Assembly: GCF_037975245.1 (NCBI RefSeq)
Contig: NC_092563.1
Location: 11,065,001-11,129,000 of the forward strand
DNA: 64,000 bases
Source: Apostichopus japonicus
Taxonomy: Eukaryota; Echinodermata; Holothuroidea; Aspidochirotida; Stichopodidae
Direction: 5' to 3'
Both the position numbers and the translations under genes were made by a program. Numbering within the stretch: position 1 is the first letter of the stretch; each line of letters starts with the position of its first letter. The notes beneath the pieces are model-generated. The model was given only the letters and a program-made list of their open reading frames with translations. It ran no database searches and was not told the DNA's origin. Shown in pieces: positions 36,201 through 51,599 of the stretch.

Positions 36201-39200
36201 TCTCAAGGAGGCGAGCTCGGAACAACTCCATAGTTGGTGTGCAGGGGGGACCTACCACTTACCTGTAGCCCATTGTTTTTGGTAAAGGTCAAGGTCATCT
36301 GGGGTCACCATGGTCGAAATGGTGAGTGACCTTTTAAAACGCGATATCTCAAGGAGGCGAGGTCGTAACAACTCCATAGTTGGTGTGCAGGGGGGACTTT
36401 CGACTTACCTGTAGCCCATTGTTTTTGGTAGAGGTCAAAGGTCATCTGTGGTCAGCAGGGTCGAAATGGTGAGAGACCTTTGTAAACGCGATATCTCAAG
36501 GAGGCGAGGTCGCAACAACTCCATAGTTGGAGTGCAGGGGGGACTTTCGACTTACCTGTAGCCCATTGTTTTTGGTAGAGGTCAAAGGTCATCTGTGGTC
36601 AGCAGGGTCGAAATGGTGAGTGACATTTGTAAACGCGATATCTCATGGAGGCAAGGTCGCAACAACTCCATAGTTGGAGTGCAGGGGGGACTTTCGACTT
36701 ACCTATAGCCCATTGTTTTTGGTAGAGGTCAAACGTCATCTGTGGTCAGCAGGGTCGAAATTGTGAGTGACATTTGTAAACGTGATATCTCAAGGAGGCG
36801 AGCTCGGAACAACTCCATAGTTGGTGTGCAGGGGGGACCTACGACTTACCTGTAGCCCATTGTTTTTGGTAAAGGTCAAAGTCATCTGGGGTCACCATGG
36901 TCGAAATGGTGATTGACCTTTTAAAACGCGATATCTCAAGGAGGCGAGGTCGTAACAACTCCATAGTTGGTGTGCAGGGGGGACTTTCGACTTACCTGTA
37001 GCCCATTGTTTTTGGTAGAGGTCAAAGGTCATCTGTGGTCAGCAGGGTCGAAATGGTGAGTGACATTTGTAAACGCGATATCTCATGGAGGCAAGGTCGC
37101 AACAACTCCATATTTGGTGTGCTGAGGGGACCTACGACTTACCTGTAGCCCATTGTTTTTGGTAGAGGTCAAAGGTCATCTGTGGTCAGCAGGGTCGAAA
37201 TGGTGAGTGACATTTGTAAACGTGATATCTCAAGGAGGCGAGCTCGGAACAACTCCATAGTTGGTGTGCAGGGGGGACCTACGACTTACCTGTAGCCCAT
37301 TGTTTTTGGTAAAGGTCAAGGTCATCTGGGGTCACCATGGTCGAAATGGTGAGTGACCTTTTAAAACGCGATATCTCAAGGAGGCGAGGTCGTAACAACT
37401 CCATAGTTGGTGTGCAGGGGGGACTTTCGACTTACCTGTAGCCCATTGTTTTTGGTAGAGGTCAAAGGTCATCTGTGGTCAGCAGGGTCGAAATGGTGAG
37501 TGACATTTGTAAACGCGATATCTCAAGGAGACGAGCTCGGAACAACTCCATAGTTGGTGTACAGGGGGGACTTTCGACTTACCTGTAGCCCATTGTTTTT
37601 GGTAGAGGTCAAAGGTCATCTGTGGTCAGCAGGGTCGAAATGGTGAGAGACCTTTGTAAACGCGATATCTCAAGGAGGCAAGGTCGCAACAACTCCATAG
37701 TTGGAGTGCAGGGGGGACTTTCGACTTACCTGTAGCCCATTGTTTTTGGTAGAGGTCAAAGGTCATCTGTGGTCAGCAGGGTCGAAATGGTGAGTGACAT
37801 TTGTAAACGCGATATCTCATGGAGGCAAGGTCGCAACAACTCCATAGTTGGAGTGCAGGGGGGACTTTCGACTTACCTTTAGCCCATTGTTTTTGGTAGA
37901 GGTCAAAGGTCATCTGTGGTCAGCAGGGTCGAAATGGTGAGTGACATTTGTAAACGTGATATCTCAAGGAGGCGAGCTCGGAACAACTCCATAGTTGCAG
38001 TGCAGGGGGACCTACGACTTACCGGTAGCCCATTGTTTTTGTAAAGGTCAAGGTCATCTGGGGTCACCATGGTCGAAATGGTGATTGACCTTTTAAAACG
38101 CGATATCTCAAGGAGGCGAGGTCGCAACAACTCCATAGTTGGAGTGCAGGGGGGACTTTCGACTTACCTATAGCCCATTGTTTTTGGTAGAGGTCAAAGG
38201 TCATCTGTGGTCAGCAGGGTCGAAATGGTGAGTGACATTTGTAAACGTGATATCTCAAGGAGGCGAGCTCGGAACAACTCCATAGTTGGTGTGCAGGGGG
38301 GACCTACGACTTACTTGTAGCCCATTGTTTTTGTAAAGGTCAAGGTCATCTGGGGTCACCATGGTCGAAATGGTGAGTGACCTTTTAAAACGCGATATCT
38401 CAAGGAGGCGAGGTCGTAACAACTCCATAGTTGGTGTGCAGGGGGGACTTTCGACTTACCGGTAGCCCATTGTTTTTGGTAGAGGTCAAAGGTCATCTGT
38501 GGTCAGCAGGGTCGAAATGGTGAGTGACATTTGTAAACGCGATATCTCAAGGAGGCGAGCTCGGAACAACTCCATAGTTGGTGTGCAGGGGGGACCTACG
38601 ACTTACCTGTAGCCCATTGTTTTTGGTAAATGTCAAGGTCATCTGGGGTCACCATGGTCGAAATGGTGAGTGACCTTTTAAAACGCGATATCTCAAGGAG
38701 GCGAGGTCGTAACAACTCCATAGTTGGTGTGCAGGGGGGACTTTCGACTTACCTGTAGCCCATTGTTTTTGGTAGAGGTCAAAGGTCATCTGTGGTCAGC
38801 AGGGTCGAAATGGTGAGTGACATTTGTAAACGCGATATCTCAAGGAGGCGAGCTCGGAACAACTCCATAGTTGGTGTGCAGGGGGACCTACGACTTACCT
38901 GTACCACATTGTTTTTGTAAAGGTCAAGGTCATCTGGGGTCACCATGGTCGAAATGGTGAGTGACCTTTTAAAACGCAATATCTCAAGGAGACGAGGTCG
39001 TAACAACTAAATAGTTGGTGTGCAGGGGGACTTTCGACTTACCTGTAGCCCATTGTTTTTGGTAGAGGTCAAAGGTCATCTGTGGTCAGCAGGGTCGAAA
39101 TGGTGAGTGACATTTGTAAACGCGATATCTCAAGGAGGCGAGCTCGGAACAACTCCATAGTTGGTGTGCAGGTGGGACCTACGACTTACCTGTAGCCCAT

Positions 39201-41499
39201 TGTTTTTGTAAAGGTCAAGGTCATCTGGGGTCACCATGGTCGAAATGGTGAGTGACCTTTTAAAACGCGATATCTCAAGGAGGCGAGGTCGTAACAACTC
39301 CATAGTTGGTGTGCAGGGGGGACCTACGACTTACCTGTAGCACATTGTTTTTGTAAAGGTCAAGGTCATCTGGGGTCACCATGGTCGAAATGGTGAGTGA
39401 CCTTTTAAAACGCGATATCTCAAGGAGGCGAGGTCGTAACAACTCCATAGTTGGTGTGCAGGGGGGACTTTCGACTTACCTGTAGCCCATTGTTTTTGGT
39501 AGAGGTCAAAGGTCATCTGTGGTCAGCAGGGTCGAAATGGTGAGTGACATTTGTAAACGCGATATCTCAAGGAGGCGAGCTCGGAACAACTCCATAGTTG
39601 GTGTGCAGGGGGGACCTACGACTTACCTGTAGCCCATTGTTTTTGGTAAAGGTCAAGGTCATCTGGGGTCACCATGGTCGAAATGGTGAGTGACCTTTTA
39701 AAACGCGATATCTCAAGGAGGCGAGGTCGTAACAACTCCATAGTTGGTGTGCAGGGGGGACTTTCGACTTACCTGTAGCCCATTGTTTTTGGTAGAGGTC
39801 AAAGGTCATCTGTGGTCAGCAGGGTCGAAATGGTGAGTGACATTTGTAAACGTGATATCTCAAGGAGGCGAGCTCGGAACAACTCCATAGTTGGTGTGCA
39901 GGGGGGACCTACGACTTACCTGTAGCCCATTGTTTTTGTAAAGGTCAAGGTCATCTGGGGTCACCATGGTCGAAATGGTGAGTGACCTTTTAAAACGCGA
40001 TATCTCAAGGAGACGAGGTCGTAACAACTCCATAGTTGGTGTGCAGGGGGGACTTTCGACTTACCTGTAGCCCATTGTTTTTGGTAGAGGTCAAAGGTCA
40101 TCTGTGGTCAGCAGGGTCGAAATGGTGAGTGACATTTGTAAACGCGATATCTCAAGGAGGCGAGGTCGGAACAACTCCATAGTTGGTGTGCCGGGGGGAC
40201 TTTCGACTTACCTGTAGCCCATTGTTTTTGGTAGAGGTCAAAGGTCATCTGTGGTCAGCAGGGTCGAAATGGTGAGTGACATTTGTAAACGCGATATCTC
40301 ATGGAGGCAAGGTCGCAACAACTCCATAGTTGGAGTGCAGGGGGGACTTTCGACTTACCTATAGCCCATTGTTTTTGGTAGAGGTCAAAGGTCATCTGTG
40401 GTCAGCAGGGTCGAAATGGTGAGTGACATTTGTAAACGTGATATCTCAAGGAGGCGAGCTCGGAACAACTCCATAGTTGGTGTGCAGGGGGGACCTACGA
40501 CTTACCGGTAGCCCATTGTTTTTGGTAAAGGTCAAGGTCATCTGGGGTCACCATGGTCGAAATGGTGAGTGACCTTTTAAAACGCGATATCTCAAGGAGG
40601 CGAGGTCGCAACAACTCCATAGTTGGAGTGCAGGGGGGACTTTCGACTTACCTATAGCCCATTGTTTTTGGTAGAGGTCAAAGGTCATCTGTGGTCAGCA
40701 GGGTCGAAATGGTGAGTGACATTTGTAAACGTGATATCTCAAGGAGGCGAGCTCGGAACAACTCCATAGTTGGTGTGCAGGGGGGACCTACGACTTACCT
40801 GTAGCCCATTGTTTTTGTAAAGGTCAAGGTCATCTGGGGTCACCATGGTCGAAATGGTGAGTGACCTTTTAAAACGCGATATCTCAAGGAGGCGAGGTCG
40901 TAACAACTCCATAGTTGGTGTGCAGGGGGGACTTTCGACTTACCTGTAGCCCATTGTTTTTGGTAGAGGTCAAAGGTCATCTGTGGTCAGCAGGGTCGAA
41001 ATGGTGAGTGACATTTGTAAACGCGATATCTCAAGGAGGCGAGCTCGGAACAACTCCATAGTTGGTGTGCAGTGGAGACCTACGACTTACCTGTAGCCCA
41101 TTGTTTTTGGTAAAGGTCAATGTCATCTGGGGTCACCATGGTCGAAATGGTGAGTGACCTTTTAAAACGCGATATCTCAAGGAGGCGAGGTCGTAACAAC
41201 TCCATAGTTGGTGTGCAGGGGGGACTTTCGACTTACCTGTAGCCCATTGTTTTTGGTAGAGGTCAAAGGTCATCTGTGGTCAGCAGGGTCGAAATGGTGA
41301 GAGACCTTTGTAAACGCGATATCTCAAGGAGGCGAGGTCGCAACAACTCCATAGTTGGAGTGCAGGGGGGACTTTCGACTTACCTGTAGCCCATTGTTTT
41401 TGGTAGAGGTCAAAGGTCATATGTGGTCAGCAGGGTCGAAGTGGTGAGTGACATTTGTAAACGTGATATCTCATGGAGGCAAGGTCGCAACAACTCCAT

Positions 41500-44400
41500 A
41501 TTTGGTGTGCAGAGGGGACCTACGACTTACCGGTAGCCCATTGTTTTTGGTAGAGGTCAAAGGTCATCTGTGGTCAGCAGGGTCGAAATGGTGAGTGACA
41601 TTTGTAAACGTGATATCTCAAGGAGGCGAGCTCGGAACAACTCCATAGTTGGTGTGCAGGGGGGACCTACGACTTACCTGTAGCCCATTGTTTTTGGTAG
41701 AGGTCAAAGGTCATCTGTGGTCAGCAGGGTCGAAATGGTGAGAGGCCTTTGTAAACGCGATATCTCAAGGAGGCAAGGTCGCAACAACTCCATAGTTGGA
41801 GTGCAGGGGGGACTTTCGACTTACCTGTAGCCCATTGTTTTTGGTAGAGGTCAAAGGTCATCTGTGGTCAGCAGGGTCGAAATGGTGAGTGACATTTGTA
41901 AACGCGATATCTCATGGAGGCAAGGTCGCAACAACTCCATAGTTGGAGTGCAGGGGGGACTTTCGACTTACCTATAGCCCATTGTTTTTGGTAGAGGTCA
42001 AACGTCATCTGTGGTCAGCAGGGTCGAAATTGTGAGTGACATTTGTAAACGTGATATCTCAAGGAGGCGAGCTCGGAACAACTCCATAGTTGGTGTGCAG
42101 GGGGGACCTACGACTTACCTGTAGCCCATTGTTTTTGGTAAAGGTCAAAGTCATCTGGGGTCACCATGGTCGAAATGGTGATTGACCTTTTAAAACGCGA
42201 TATCTCAAGGAGGCGAGGTCGTAACAACTCCATAGTTGGTGTGCAGGGGGGACTTTCGACTTACCTGTAGCCCATTGTTTTTGGTAGAGGTCAAAGGTCA
42301 TCTGTGGTCAGCAGGGTCGAAATGGTGAGTGACATTTGTAAACGCGATATCTCATGGAGGCAAGGTCGCAACAACTCCATATTTGGTGTGCTGAGGGGAC
42401 CTACGACTTACCTGTAGCCCATTGTTTTTGGTAGAGGTCAAAGGTCATCTGTGGTCAGCAGGGTCGAAATGGTGAGTGACATTTGTAAACGTGATATCTC
42501 AAGGAGGCGAGCTCGGAACAACTCCATAGTTGGTGTGCAGGGGGGACCTACGACTTACCTGTAGCCCATTGTTTTTGGTAAAGGTCAAGGTCATCTGGGG
42601 TCACCATGGTCGAAATGGTGAGTGACCTTTTAAAACGCGATATCTCAAGGAGGCGAGGTCGTAACAACTCCATAGTTGGTGTACAGGGGGGACTTTCGAC
42701 TTACCTGTAGCCCATTGTTTTTGGTAGAGGTCAAAGGTCATCTGTGGTCAGCAGGGTCGAAATGGTGAGTGACATTTGTAAACGCGATATCTCATGGAGG
42801 CAAGGTCGCAACAACTCCATAGATGGAGTGCAGGGGGGACTTTCGAATTACCTTTAGCCCATTGTTTTTGGTAGAGGTCAAAGGTCATCTGTGGTCAGCA
42901 GGGTCGAAATGGTGAGTGACATTTGTAAACGCGATATCTCAAGGAGGCGAGCTCGGAACAACTCCATAGTTGCAGTGCAGGGGGGACCTACGACTTACCG
43001 GTAGCCCATTGTTTTTGGTAAAGGTCAAGGTCATCTGGGGTCACCATGGTCGAAATGGTGATTGACCTTTTAAAACGCGATATCTCAAGGAGGCGAGGTC
43101 GCAACAACTCCATAGTTGGAGTGCAGGGGGGACTTTCGACTTACCTATAGCCCATTGTTTTTGGTAGAGGTCAAAGGTCATCTGTGGTCAGCAGGGTCGA
43201 AATGGTGAGTGACATTTGTAAACGTGATATCTCAAGGAGGCGAGCTCGGAACAACTCCATAGTTGGTGTGCAGGGGGGACCTACGACTTACCTGTAGCCC
43301 ATTGTTTTTGTAAAGGTCAAAGGTCATCTGGGGTCACCATGGTCGAAATGGTGAGTGACCTTTTAAAACGCGATATCTCAAGGAGGCGAGGTCGTAACAA
43401 CTCCATAGTTGGTGTGCAGGGGGGACTTTCGACTTACCTGTAGCCCATTGTTTTTGGTAGAGGTCAAAGGTCATCTGTGGTCAGCAGGGTCGAAATGGTG
43501 AGAGACCTTTGTAAACGCGATATCTCAAGGAGGCGAGGTCGCAACAACTCCATAGTTGGAGTGCAGGGGGGACTTTCGACTTACCTGTAGCCCATTGTTT
43601 TTGGTAGAGGTCAAAGGTCATCTGTGGTCAGCAGGGTCGAAATTGTGAGTGACATTTGTAAACGTGATATCTCAAGGAGGCGAGCTCGGAACAACTCCAT
43701 AGTTGGTGTGCAGGGGGGACCTACGACTTACCTGTAGCCCATTGTTTTTGGTAAAGGTCAAGGTCATCTGGGGTCACCATGGTCGAAATGGTGATTGACC
43801 TTTTAAAACGCGATATCTCAAGGAGGCGAGGTCGTAACAACTCCATAGTTGGTGTGCAGGGGGGACTTTCGACTTACCTGTAGCCCATTGTTTTTGGTAG
43901 AGGTCAAAGGTCATCTGTGGTCAGCAGGGTCGAAATGGTGAGTGACATTTGTAAACGCGATATCTCATGGAGGCAAGGTCGCAACAACTCCATATTTGGT
44001 GTGCAGAGGGGACCTACGACTTACCGGTAGCCCATTGTTTTTGGTAGAGGTCAAAGGTCATCTGTGGTCAGCAGGGTCGAAATGGTGAGTGACATTTGTA
44101 AACGTGATATCTCAAGGAGGCGAGCTCGGAACAACTCCATAGTTGGTGTGCAGGGGGGACCTACGACTTACCTGTAGCCCATTGTTTTTGGTAGAGGTCA
44201 AAGGTCATCTGTGGTCAGCAGGGTCGAAATGGTGAGAGGCCTTTGTAAACGCGATATCTCAAGGAGGCAAGGTCGCAACAACTCCATAGTTGGAGTGCAG
44301 GGGGGACTTTCGACTTACCTGTAGCCCATTGTTTTTGGTAGAGGTCAAAGGTCATCTGTGGTCAGCAGGGTCGAAATGGTGAGTGACATTTGTAAACGCG

Positions 44401-45400
44401 ATATCTCATGGAGGCAAGGTCGCAACAACTCCATAGTTGGAGTGCAGGGGGGACTTTCGACTTACCTATAGCCCATTGTTTTTGGTAGAGGTCAAACGTC
44501 ATCTGTGGTCAGCAGGGTCGAAATTGTGAGTGACATTTGTAAACGTGATATCTCAAGGAGGCGAGCTCGGAACAACTCCATAGTTGGTGTGCAGGGGGGA
44601 CCTACGACTTACCTGTAGCCCATTGTTTTTGGTAAAGGTCAAAGTCATCTGGGGTCACCATGGTCGAAATGGTGATTGACCTTTTAAAACGCGATATCTC
44701 AAGGAGGCGAGGTCGTAACAACTCCATAGTTGGTGTGCAGGGGGGACTTTCGACTTACCTGTAGCCCATTGTTTTTGGTAGAGGTCAAAGGTCATCTGTG
44801 GTCAGCAGGGTCGAAATGGTGAGTGACATTTGTAAACGCGATATCTCATGGAGGCAAGGTCGCAACAACTCCATATTTGGTGTGCTGAGGGGACCTACGA
44901 CTTACCTGTAGCCCATTGTTTTTGGTAGAGGTCAAAGGTCATCTGTGGTCAGCAGGGTCGAAATGGTGAGTGACATTTGTAAACGTGATATCTCAAGGAG
45001 GCGAGCTCGGAACAACTCCATAGTTGGTGTGCAGGGGGGACCTACGACTTACCTGTAGCCCATTGTTTTTGGTAAAGGTCAAGGTCATCTGGGGTCACCA
45101 TGGTCGAAATGGTGAGTGACCTTTTAAAACGCGATATCTCAAGGAGGCGAGGTCGTAACAACTCCATAGTTGGTGTACAGGGGGGACTTTCGACTTACCT
45201 GTAGCCCATTGTTTTTGGTAGAGGTCAAAGGTCATCTGTGGTCAGCAGGGTCGAAATGGTGAGTGACATTTGTAAACGCGATATCTCATGGAGGCAAGGT
45301 CGCAACAACTCCATAGATGGAGTGCAGGGGGGACTTTCGACTTACCTTTAGCCCATTGTTTTTGGTAGAGGTCAAAGGTCATCTGTGGTCAGCAGGGTCG
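41500..45400. repeat. Block repeated at 2494 bp (17 monomers)
   Basis: The ordered marker variants GCAGAGGGGACC (41509/44003), AGAGGCC (41741/44235), AACGTCATCTG (42001/44495), GCTGAGGGG (42390/44884) and AGATGGAGTG (42821/45315) are all 2494 bp apart. Two of the markers also occur at 36732 and 37121 with the same 389-bp spacing, so an earlier, partial copy of the block exists further left. Confidence 0.85.
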
Positions 45401-48199
45401 AAATGGTGAGTGACATTTGTAAACGCGATATCTCAAGGAGGCGAGCTCGGAACAACTCCATAGTTGGTGTGCAGGGGGGACCTACGACTTACCTGTAGCC
45501 CATTGTTTTTGTAAAGGTCAAGGTCATCTGGGGTCACCATGGTCGAAATGGTGAGTGACCTTTTAAAACGCGATATCTCAAGGAGGCGAGGTCGTAACAA
45601 CTCCATAGTTGGTGTGCAGGGGGGACTTTCGACTTACCTGTAGCCCATTGTTTTTGGTAGAGGTCAAAGGTCATCTGTGGTCAGCAGGGTCGAAATGGTG
45701 AGAGACCTTTGTAAACGCGATATCTCAAGGAGGCGAGGTCGGAACAACTCCATAGTTGGTGTGCAGGGGGGACTTTCGACTTACCTGTAGCCCATTGTTT
45801 TTTGTAGAGGTCAAAGGTCATATGTGGTCAGCAGGGTCGAAATGGTGAGAGACCTTTGTAAACGCGATATCTCAAGGAGGCAAGGTCGCAACAACTCCAT
45901 AGTTGGAGTGCAGGGGGGACTTTCGACTTACCTGTAGCCCATTGTTTTTGGTAGAGGTCAAAGGTCATCTGTGGTCAGCAGGGTCGAAATGGTGAGTGAC
46001 ATTTGTAAACGCGATATCTCATGGAGGCAAGGTCGCAACAACTCCATAGTTGGAGTGCAGGGGGGACTTTCGACTTACCTTTAGCCCATTGTTTTTGGTA
46101 GAGGTCAAAGGTCATCTGTGGTCAGCAGGGTCGAAATGGTGAGTGACATTTGTAAACGTGATATCTCAAGGAGGCGAGCTCGGAACAACTCCATAGTTGG
46201 TGTGCAGGGGGGACCTTCGACTTACCGGTAGCCCATTGTTTTTGGTAAAGGTCAAGGTCATCTGGGGTCACCATGGTCGAAATGGTGAGTGACCTTTTAA
46301 AACGCGATATCTCAAGGAGGCGAGGTCGCAACAACTCCATAGTTGGAGTGCAGGGGGGACTTTCGACTTACCTATAGCCCATTGTTTTTGGTAGAGGTCA
46401 AAGGTCATCTGTGGTCAGCAGGGTCGAAATGGTGAGTGACATTTGTAAACGTGATATCTCAAGGAGGCGAGCTCGGAACAACTCCATAGTTGGTGTGCAG
46501 GGGGGACCTACGACTTACCTGTAGCCCATTGTTTTTGTAAAGGTCAAGGTCATCTGGGGTCAAAATGGTCGAAATGGTGAGTGACCTTTTAAAACGCGAT
46601 ATCTCAAGGAGGCGAGGTCGTAACAACTCCATAGTTGGTGTGCAGGGGGGACTTTCGACTTACCTGTAGCCCATTGTTTTTGGTAGAGGTCAAAGGTCAT
46701 CTGTGGTCAGCAGGGTCGAAATGGTGAGTGACATTTGTAAACGCGATATCTCAAGGAGGCGAGCTCGGAACAACTCCATAGTTGGTGTGCAGGGGGGACC
46801 TACGACTTACCTGTAGCCCATTGTTTTTGGTAAAGGTCAAGGTCATCTGGGGTCAGCAGGGTCGAAATGGTGAGTGACCTTTTAAAACGCGATATCTCAA
46901 GGAGGCGAGTTCGCAACAACTCCATAGTTGGAGTGCAGGGGGGACTTTCGACTTACCTATAGCCCATTGTTTTTGGTAGAGGTCAAAGGTCATCTGTGGT
47001 CAGCAGGGTCGAAATGGTGAGTGACATTTGTAAACGCGATATCTCAAGGAGGCAAGGTCGCAACAACTCCATAGTTGGAGTGCAGGGGGGACTTTCGACT
47101 TACCTGTAGCCCATTGTTTTTGGTAGAGGTCAAAGGTCATATGTGGTCAGCAGGGTCGAAATGGTGAGTGACATTTGTAAACGTGATATCTCAAGGAGGC
47201 GAGCTCGGAACAACTCCATAGTTGGTGTGCAGGGGGGACCTACGACTTACCTGTAGCCCATTGTTTTTGTAAAGGTCAAGGTCATCTGGGGTCACCATGG
47301 TCGAAATGGTGAGTGACCTTTTAAAACGCGATATCTCAAGGAGACGATTTCGTAACAACTCCATAGTTGGTGTGCAGGGGGGACTTTCGACTTACCTGTA
47401 GCCCATTGTTTTTGGTAGAGGTCAAAGGTCATCTGTGGTCAGCAGGGTCGAAATGGTGAGAGACCTTTGTAAACGCGATATCTCAAGGAGGCGAGGTCGG
47501 AACAACTCCATAGTTGGTGTGCAGGGGGGACTTTCGACTTACCTGTAGCCCATTGTTTTTGGTAGAGGTCAAAGGTCATCTGTGGTCAGCAGGGTCGAAA
47601 TGGTGAGAGACCTTTGTAAACGCGATATCTCAAGGAGGCAAGGTCGCAACAACTCCATAGTTGGAGTGCAGGGGGGACTTTCGACTTACCTTTAGCCCAT
47701 TGTTTTTGGTAGAGGTCAAAGGTCATCTGTGGTCAGCAGGGTCGAAATGGTGAGTGACATTTGTAAACGCGATATCTCATGGAGGCAAGGTCGCAACAAC
47801 TCCATAGTTGGAGTGCAGGGGGGACTTTCGACTTACCTATAGCCCATTGTTTTTGGTAGAGGTCAAAGGTCATCTGTGGTCAGCAGGGTCGAAATGGTGA
47901 GTGACATTTGTAAACGTGATATCTCAAGGAGGCGAGCTCGGAACAACTCCATAGTTGGTGTGCAGGGGGGACCTACGAATTACCGGTAGCCCATTGTTTT
48001 TGGTAGAGGTCAAAGGTCATCTGGGGTCACCATGGTCGAAATGGTGATTGACCTTTTAAAACGCGATATCTCAAGGAGGCGAGGTCGCAACAACTCCATA
48101 GTTGGAGTGCAGGGGGGACTTTCGACTTACCTATAGCCCATTGTTTTTGGTAGAGGTCAAAGGTCATCTGTGGTCAGCAGGGTCGAAATGGTGAGTGAC

Positions 48200-50750
48200 A
48201 TTTGTAAACGTGATATCTCAAGGAGGCGAGCTCGGAACAACTCCATAGTTGGTGTGCAGGGGGCACCTACGACTTACCTGTAGCTTATTGTTTTTGTAAA
48301 GGTCAAGGTCATCTGGGGTCACCATGGTCGAAATGGTGAGTGACCTTTTAAAACGCGATATCTCAAGGAGGCGAGGTCGTAACAACTCCATAGTTGGTGT
48401 GCAGGGGGGACTTTCGACTTACCTGTAGCCCATTGTTTTTGGTAGAGGTCAAAGGTCATCTGTGGTCAGCAGGGTCGAAATGGTGAGTGACATTTGTAAA
48501 CGCGATATCTCAAGGAGGCGAGCTCGGAACAACTCCATAGTTGGTGTGCAGAGGGGACCTACGACTTACCTGTAGCCCATTGTTTTTGGTAGAGGTCAAG
48601 GTCATCTGGGGTCACCATGGTCGAAATGGTGAGTGACCTTTTAAAACGCGATATCTCAAGGAGGCGAGGTCGTAACAACTCCATAGTTGGTGTGCAGGGG
48701 GGACTTTCGACTTACCTGTAGCCCATTGTTTTTGGTAGAGGTCAAAGGTCATCTGTGGTCAGCAGGGTCGAAATGGTGAGAGATCTTTGTAAACGCGATA
48801 TCTCATGGAGGCAAGGTCGCAACAACTCCATAGTTGGAGTGCAGGGGGGACTTTCGACTTACCTGTAGCCCATTGTTTTTGGTAGAGGTCAAAGGTCATC
48901 TGTGGTCAGCAGGGTCGAAATGGTGAGTGACATTTGTAAACGTGATATCTCAAGGAGGCGAGCTCGGAACAACTCCATAGTTGGTGTGCAGGGGGGACCT
49001 ACGACTTACCGGTAGCCCATTGTTTTTGGTAAAGGTCAAGGTCATCTGGGGTCACCATGGTCGAAATGGTGAGTGACCTTTTAAAACGCGATATCTCAAG
49101 GAGGCGAGGTCGCAACAACTCCATAGTTGGAGTGCAGGGGGGACTTTCGACTTACCTATAGCCCATTGTTTTTGGTAGAGGTCAAAGGTCATCTGTGGTC
49201 AGCAGGGTCGAAATGGTGAGTGACATTTGTAAACGCGATATCTCAAGGAGGCGAGCTCGGAACAACTCCATAGTTGGTGTGCAGGGGGGACCTACGACTT
49301 ACCTGTAGCCCATTGTTTTTGGTAAAGGTCAAGGTCATCTGGGGTCAGCAGGGTCGAAATGGTGAGTGACCTTTTAAAACGCGATATCTCAAGGAGGCGA
49401 GGTCGCAACAACTCCATAGTTGGAGTGCAGGGGGGACTTTCGACTTACCTATAGCCCATTGTTTTTGGTAGAGGTCAAAGGTCATCTGTGGTCAGCAGGG
49501 TCGAAATGGTGAGTGACATTTGTAAACGTGATATCTCAAGGAGGCGAGCTCGGAACAACTCCATAGTTGTTGTGCAGGGGGGACCTACGACTTACCTGTA
49601 GCCCATTGTTTTTGTAAAGGTCAAGGTCATCTGGGGTCACCATGGTCGAAATGGTGAGTGACCTTTTAAAACGCGATATCTCAAGGAGGCGAGGTCGTAA
49701 CAACTCCATAGTTGGTGTGCAGGTGGGACTTTCGACTTACCTGTAGCCCATTGTTTTTGGTAGAGTTCAAAGGTCATCTGTGGTCAGCAGGGTCGAAATG
49801 GTGAGAGGCCTTTGTAAACGCGATATCTCAAGGAGGCAAGGTCGCAACAACTCCATAGTTGGAGTGCAGGGGGGACTTTCGACTTACCTGTAGCCCATTG
49901 TTTTTGGTAGAGGTCAAAGGTCATCTGGGGTCACCATGGTCGAAATGGTGATTGACCTTTTAAAACGCGATATCTCAAGGAGGCGAGGTCGCAACAACTC
50001 CATAGTTGGAGTGCAGGGGGGACTTTCGACTTACCTATAGCCCATTGTTTTTGGTAGAGGTCAAAGGTCATCTGTGGTCAGCAGGGTCGAAATGGTGAGT
50101 GACATTTGTAAACGTGATATCTCAAGGAGGCGAGCTCGGAACAACTCCATAGTTGGTGTGCAGGGGGCACCTACGACTTACCTGTAGCTTATTGTTTTTG
50201 TAAAGGTCAAGGTCATCTGGGGTCACCATGGTCGAAATGGTGAGTGACCTTTTAAAACGCGATATCTCAAGGAGGCGAGGTCGTAACAACTCCATAGTTG
50301 GTGTGCAGGGGGGACTTTCGACTTACCTGTAGCCCATTGTTTTTGGTAGAGGTCAAAGGTCATCTGTGGTCAGCAGGGTCGAAATGGTGAGTGACATTTG
50401 TAAACGCGATATCTCAAGGAGGCGAGCTCGGAACAACTCCATAGTTGGTGTGCAGAGGGGACCTACGACTTACCTGTAGCCCATTGTTTTTGGTAGAGGT
50501 CAAGGTCATCTGGGGTCACCATGGTCGAAATGGTGAGTGACCTTTTAAAACGCGATATCTCAAGGAGGCGAGGTCGTAACAACTCCATAGTTGGTGTGCA
50601 GGGGAGACTTTCGACTTACCTGTAGCCCATTGTTTTTGGTAGAGGTCAAAGGTCATCTGTGGTCAGCAGGGTCGAAATGGTGAGAGATCTTTGTAAACGC
50701 GATATCTCAAGGAGGCAAGGTCGCAACAACTCCATAGTTGGAGTGCAGGC
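48200..50750. repeat. Block repeated at 1904 bp (13 monomers)
   Basis: GGGGGCACCTACG with GTAGCTTATTG (48259/50163) and GAGAGATCTTTG (about 48777/50681) recur at the same offset of 1904 bp, with the intervening monomer classes in the same order. Confidence 0.8.
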
Positions 50751-51599
50751 GGGACTTTCGACTTACCTGTAGCCCATTGTTTTTGGTAGAGGTCAAAGGT
50801 CATATGTGGTCAGCAGGGTCGAAATGGTGAGTGACATTTGTAAACGTGATATCTCAAGGAGGCGAGCTCGGAACAACTCCATAGTTGGTGTGCAGGGGGG
50901 ACCTACGACTTACCTGTAGCCCATTGTTTTTGTAAAGGTCAAGGTCATCTGGGGTCACCATGGTCGAAATGGTGAGTGACCTTTTAAAACGCGATATCTC
51001 AAGGAGACGAGGTCGTAACAACTCCATAGTTGGTGTGCAGGGGGGACTTTCGACTCACCAGTAGCCCATTGTTTTTGGTAGAGGTCAAAGGTCATCTGTG
51101 GTCAGCAGGGTCGAAATGGTGACAGACCTTTGTAAACGCGATATCTCAAGGAGGCGAGGTCGGAACAACTCCATAGTTGGTTTGCCGGGGGGACTTTCGA
51201 CTTACCTGTAGCCCATTGTTTTTGGTAGAGGTCAAAGGTCATCTGTGGTCAGCAGGGTCGAAATGGTGAGTGACATTTGTAAACGCGATATCTCATGGAG
51301 GCGAGGTCGGAACAACTCCATAGTTGGTTTGCCGGGGGGACTTTCGACTTACCTGTAGCCCATTGTTTTTGGTAGAGGTCAAAGGTCATCTGTGGTCAGC
51401 AGGGTCGAAATGGTGAGTGACATTTGTAAACGCGATATCTCATGGAGGCAAGGTCGCAACAACTCCATAGTTGGAGTGCAGGGGGGACTTTCGACTTACC
51501 TATAGCCCATTGTTTTTGGTAGAGGTCAAAGGTCATCTGTGGTCAGCAGGGTCGAAATGGTGAGTGACATTTGTAAACGCGATATCTCAAGGAGGCGAG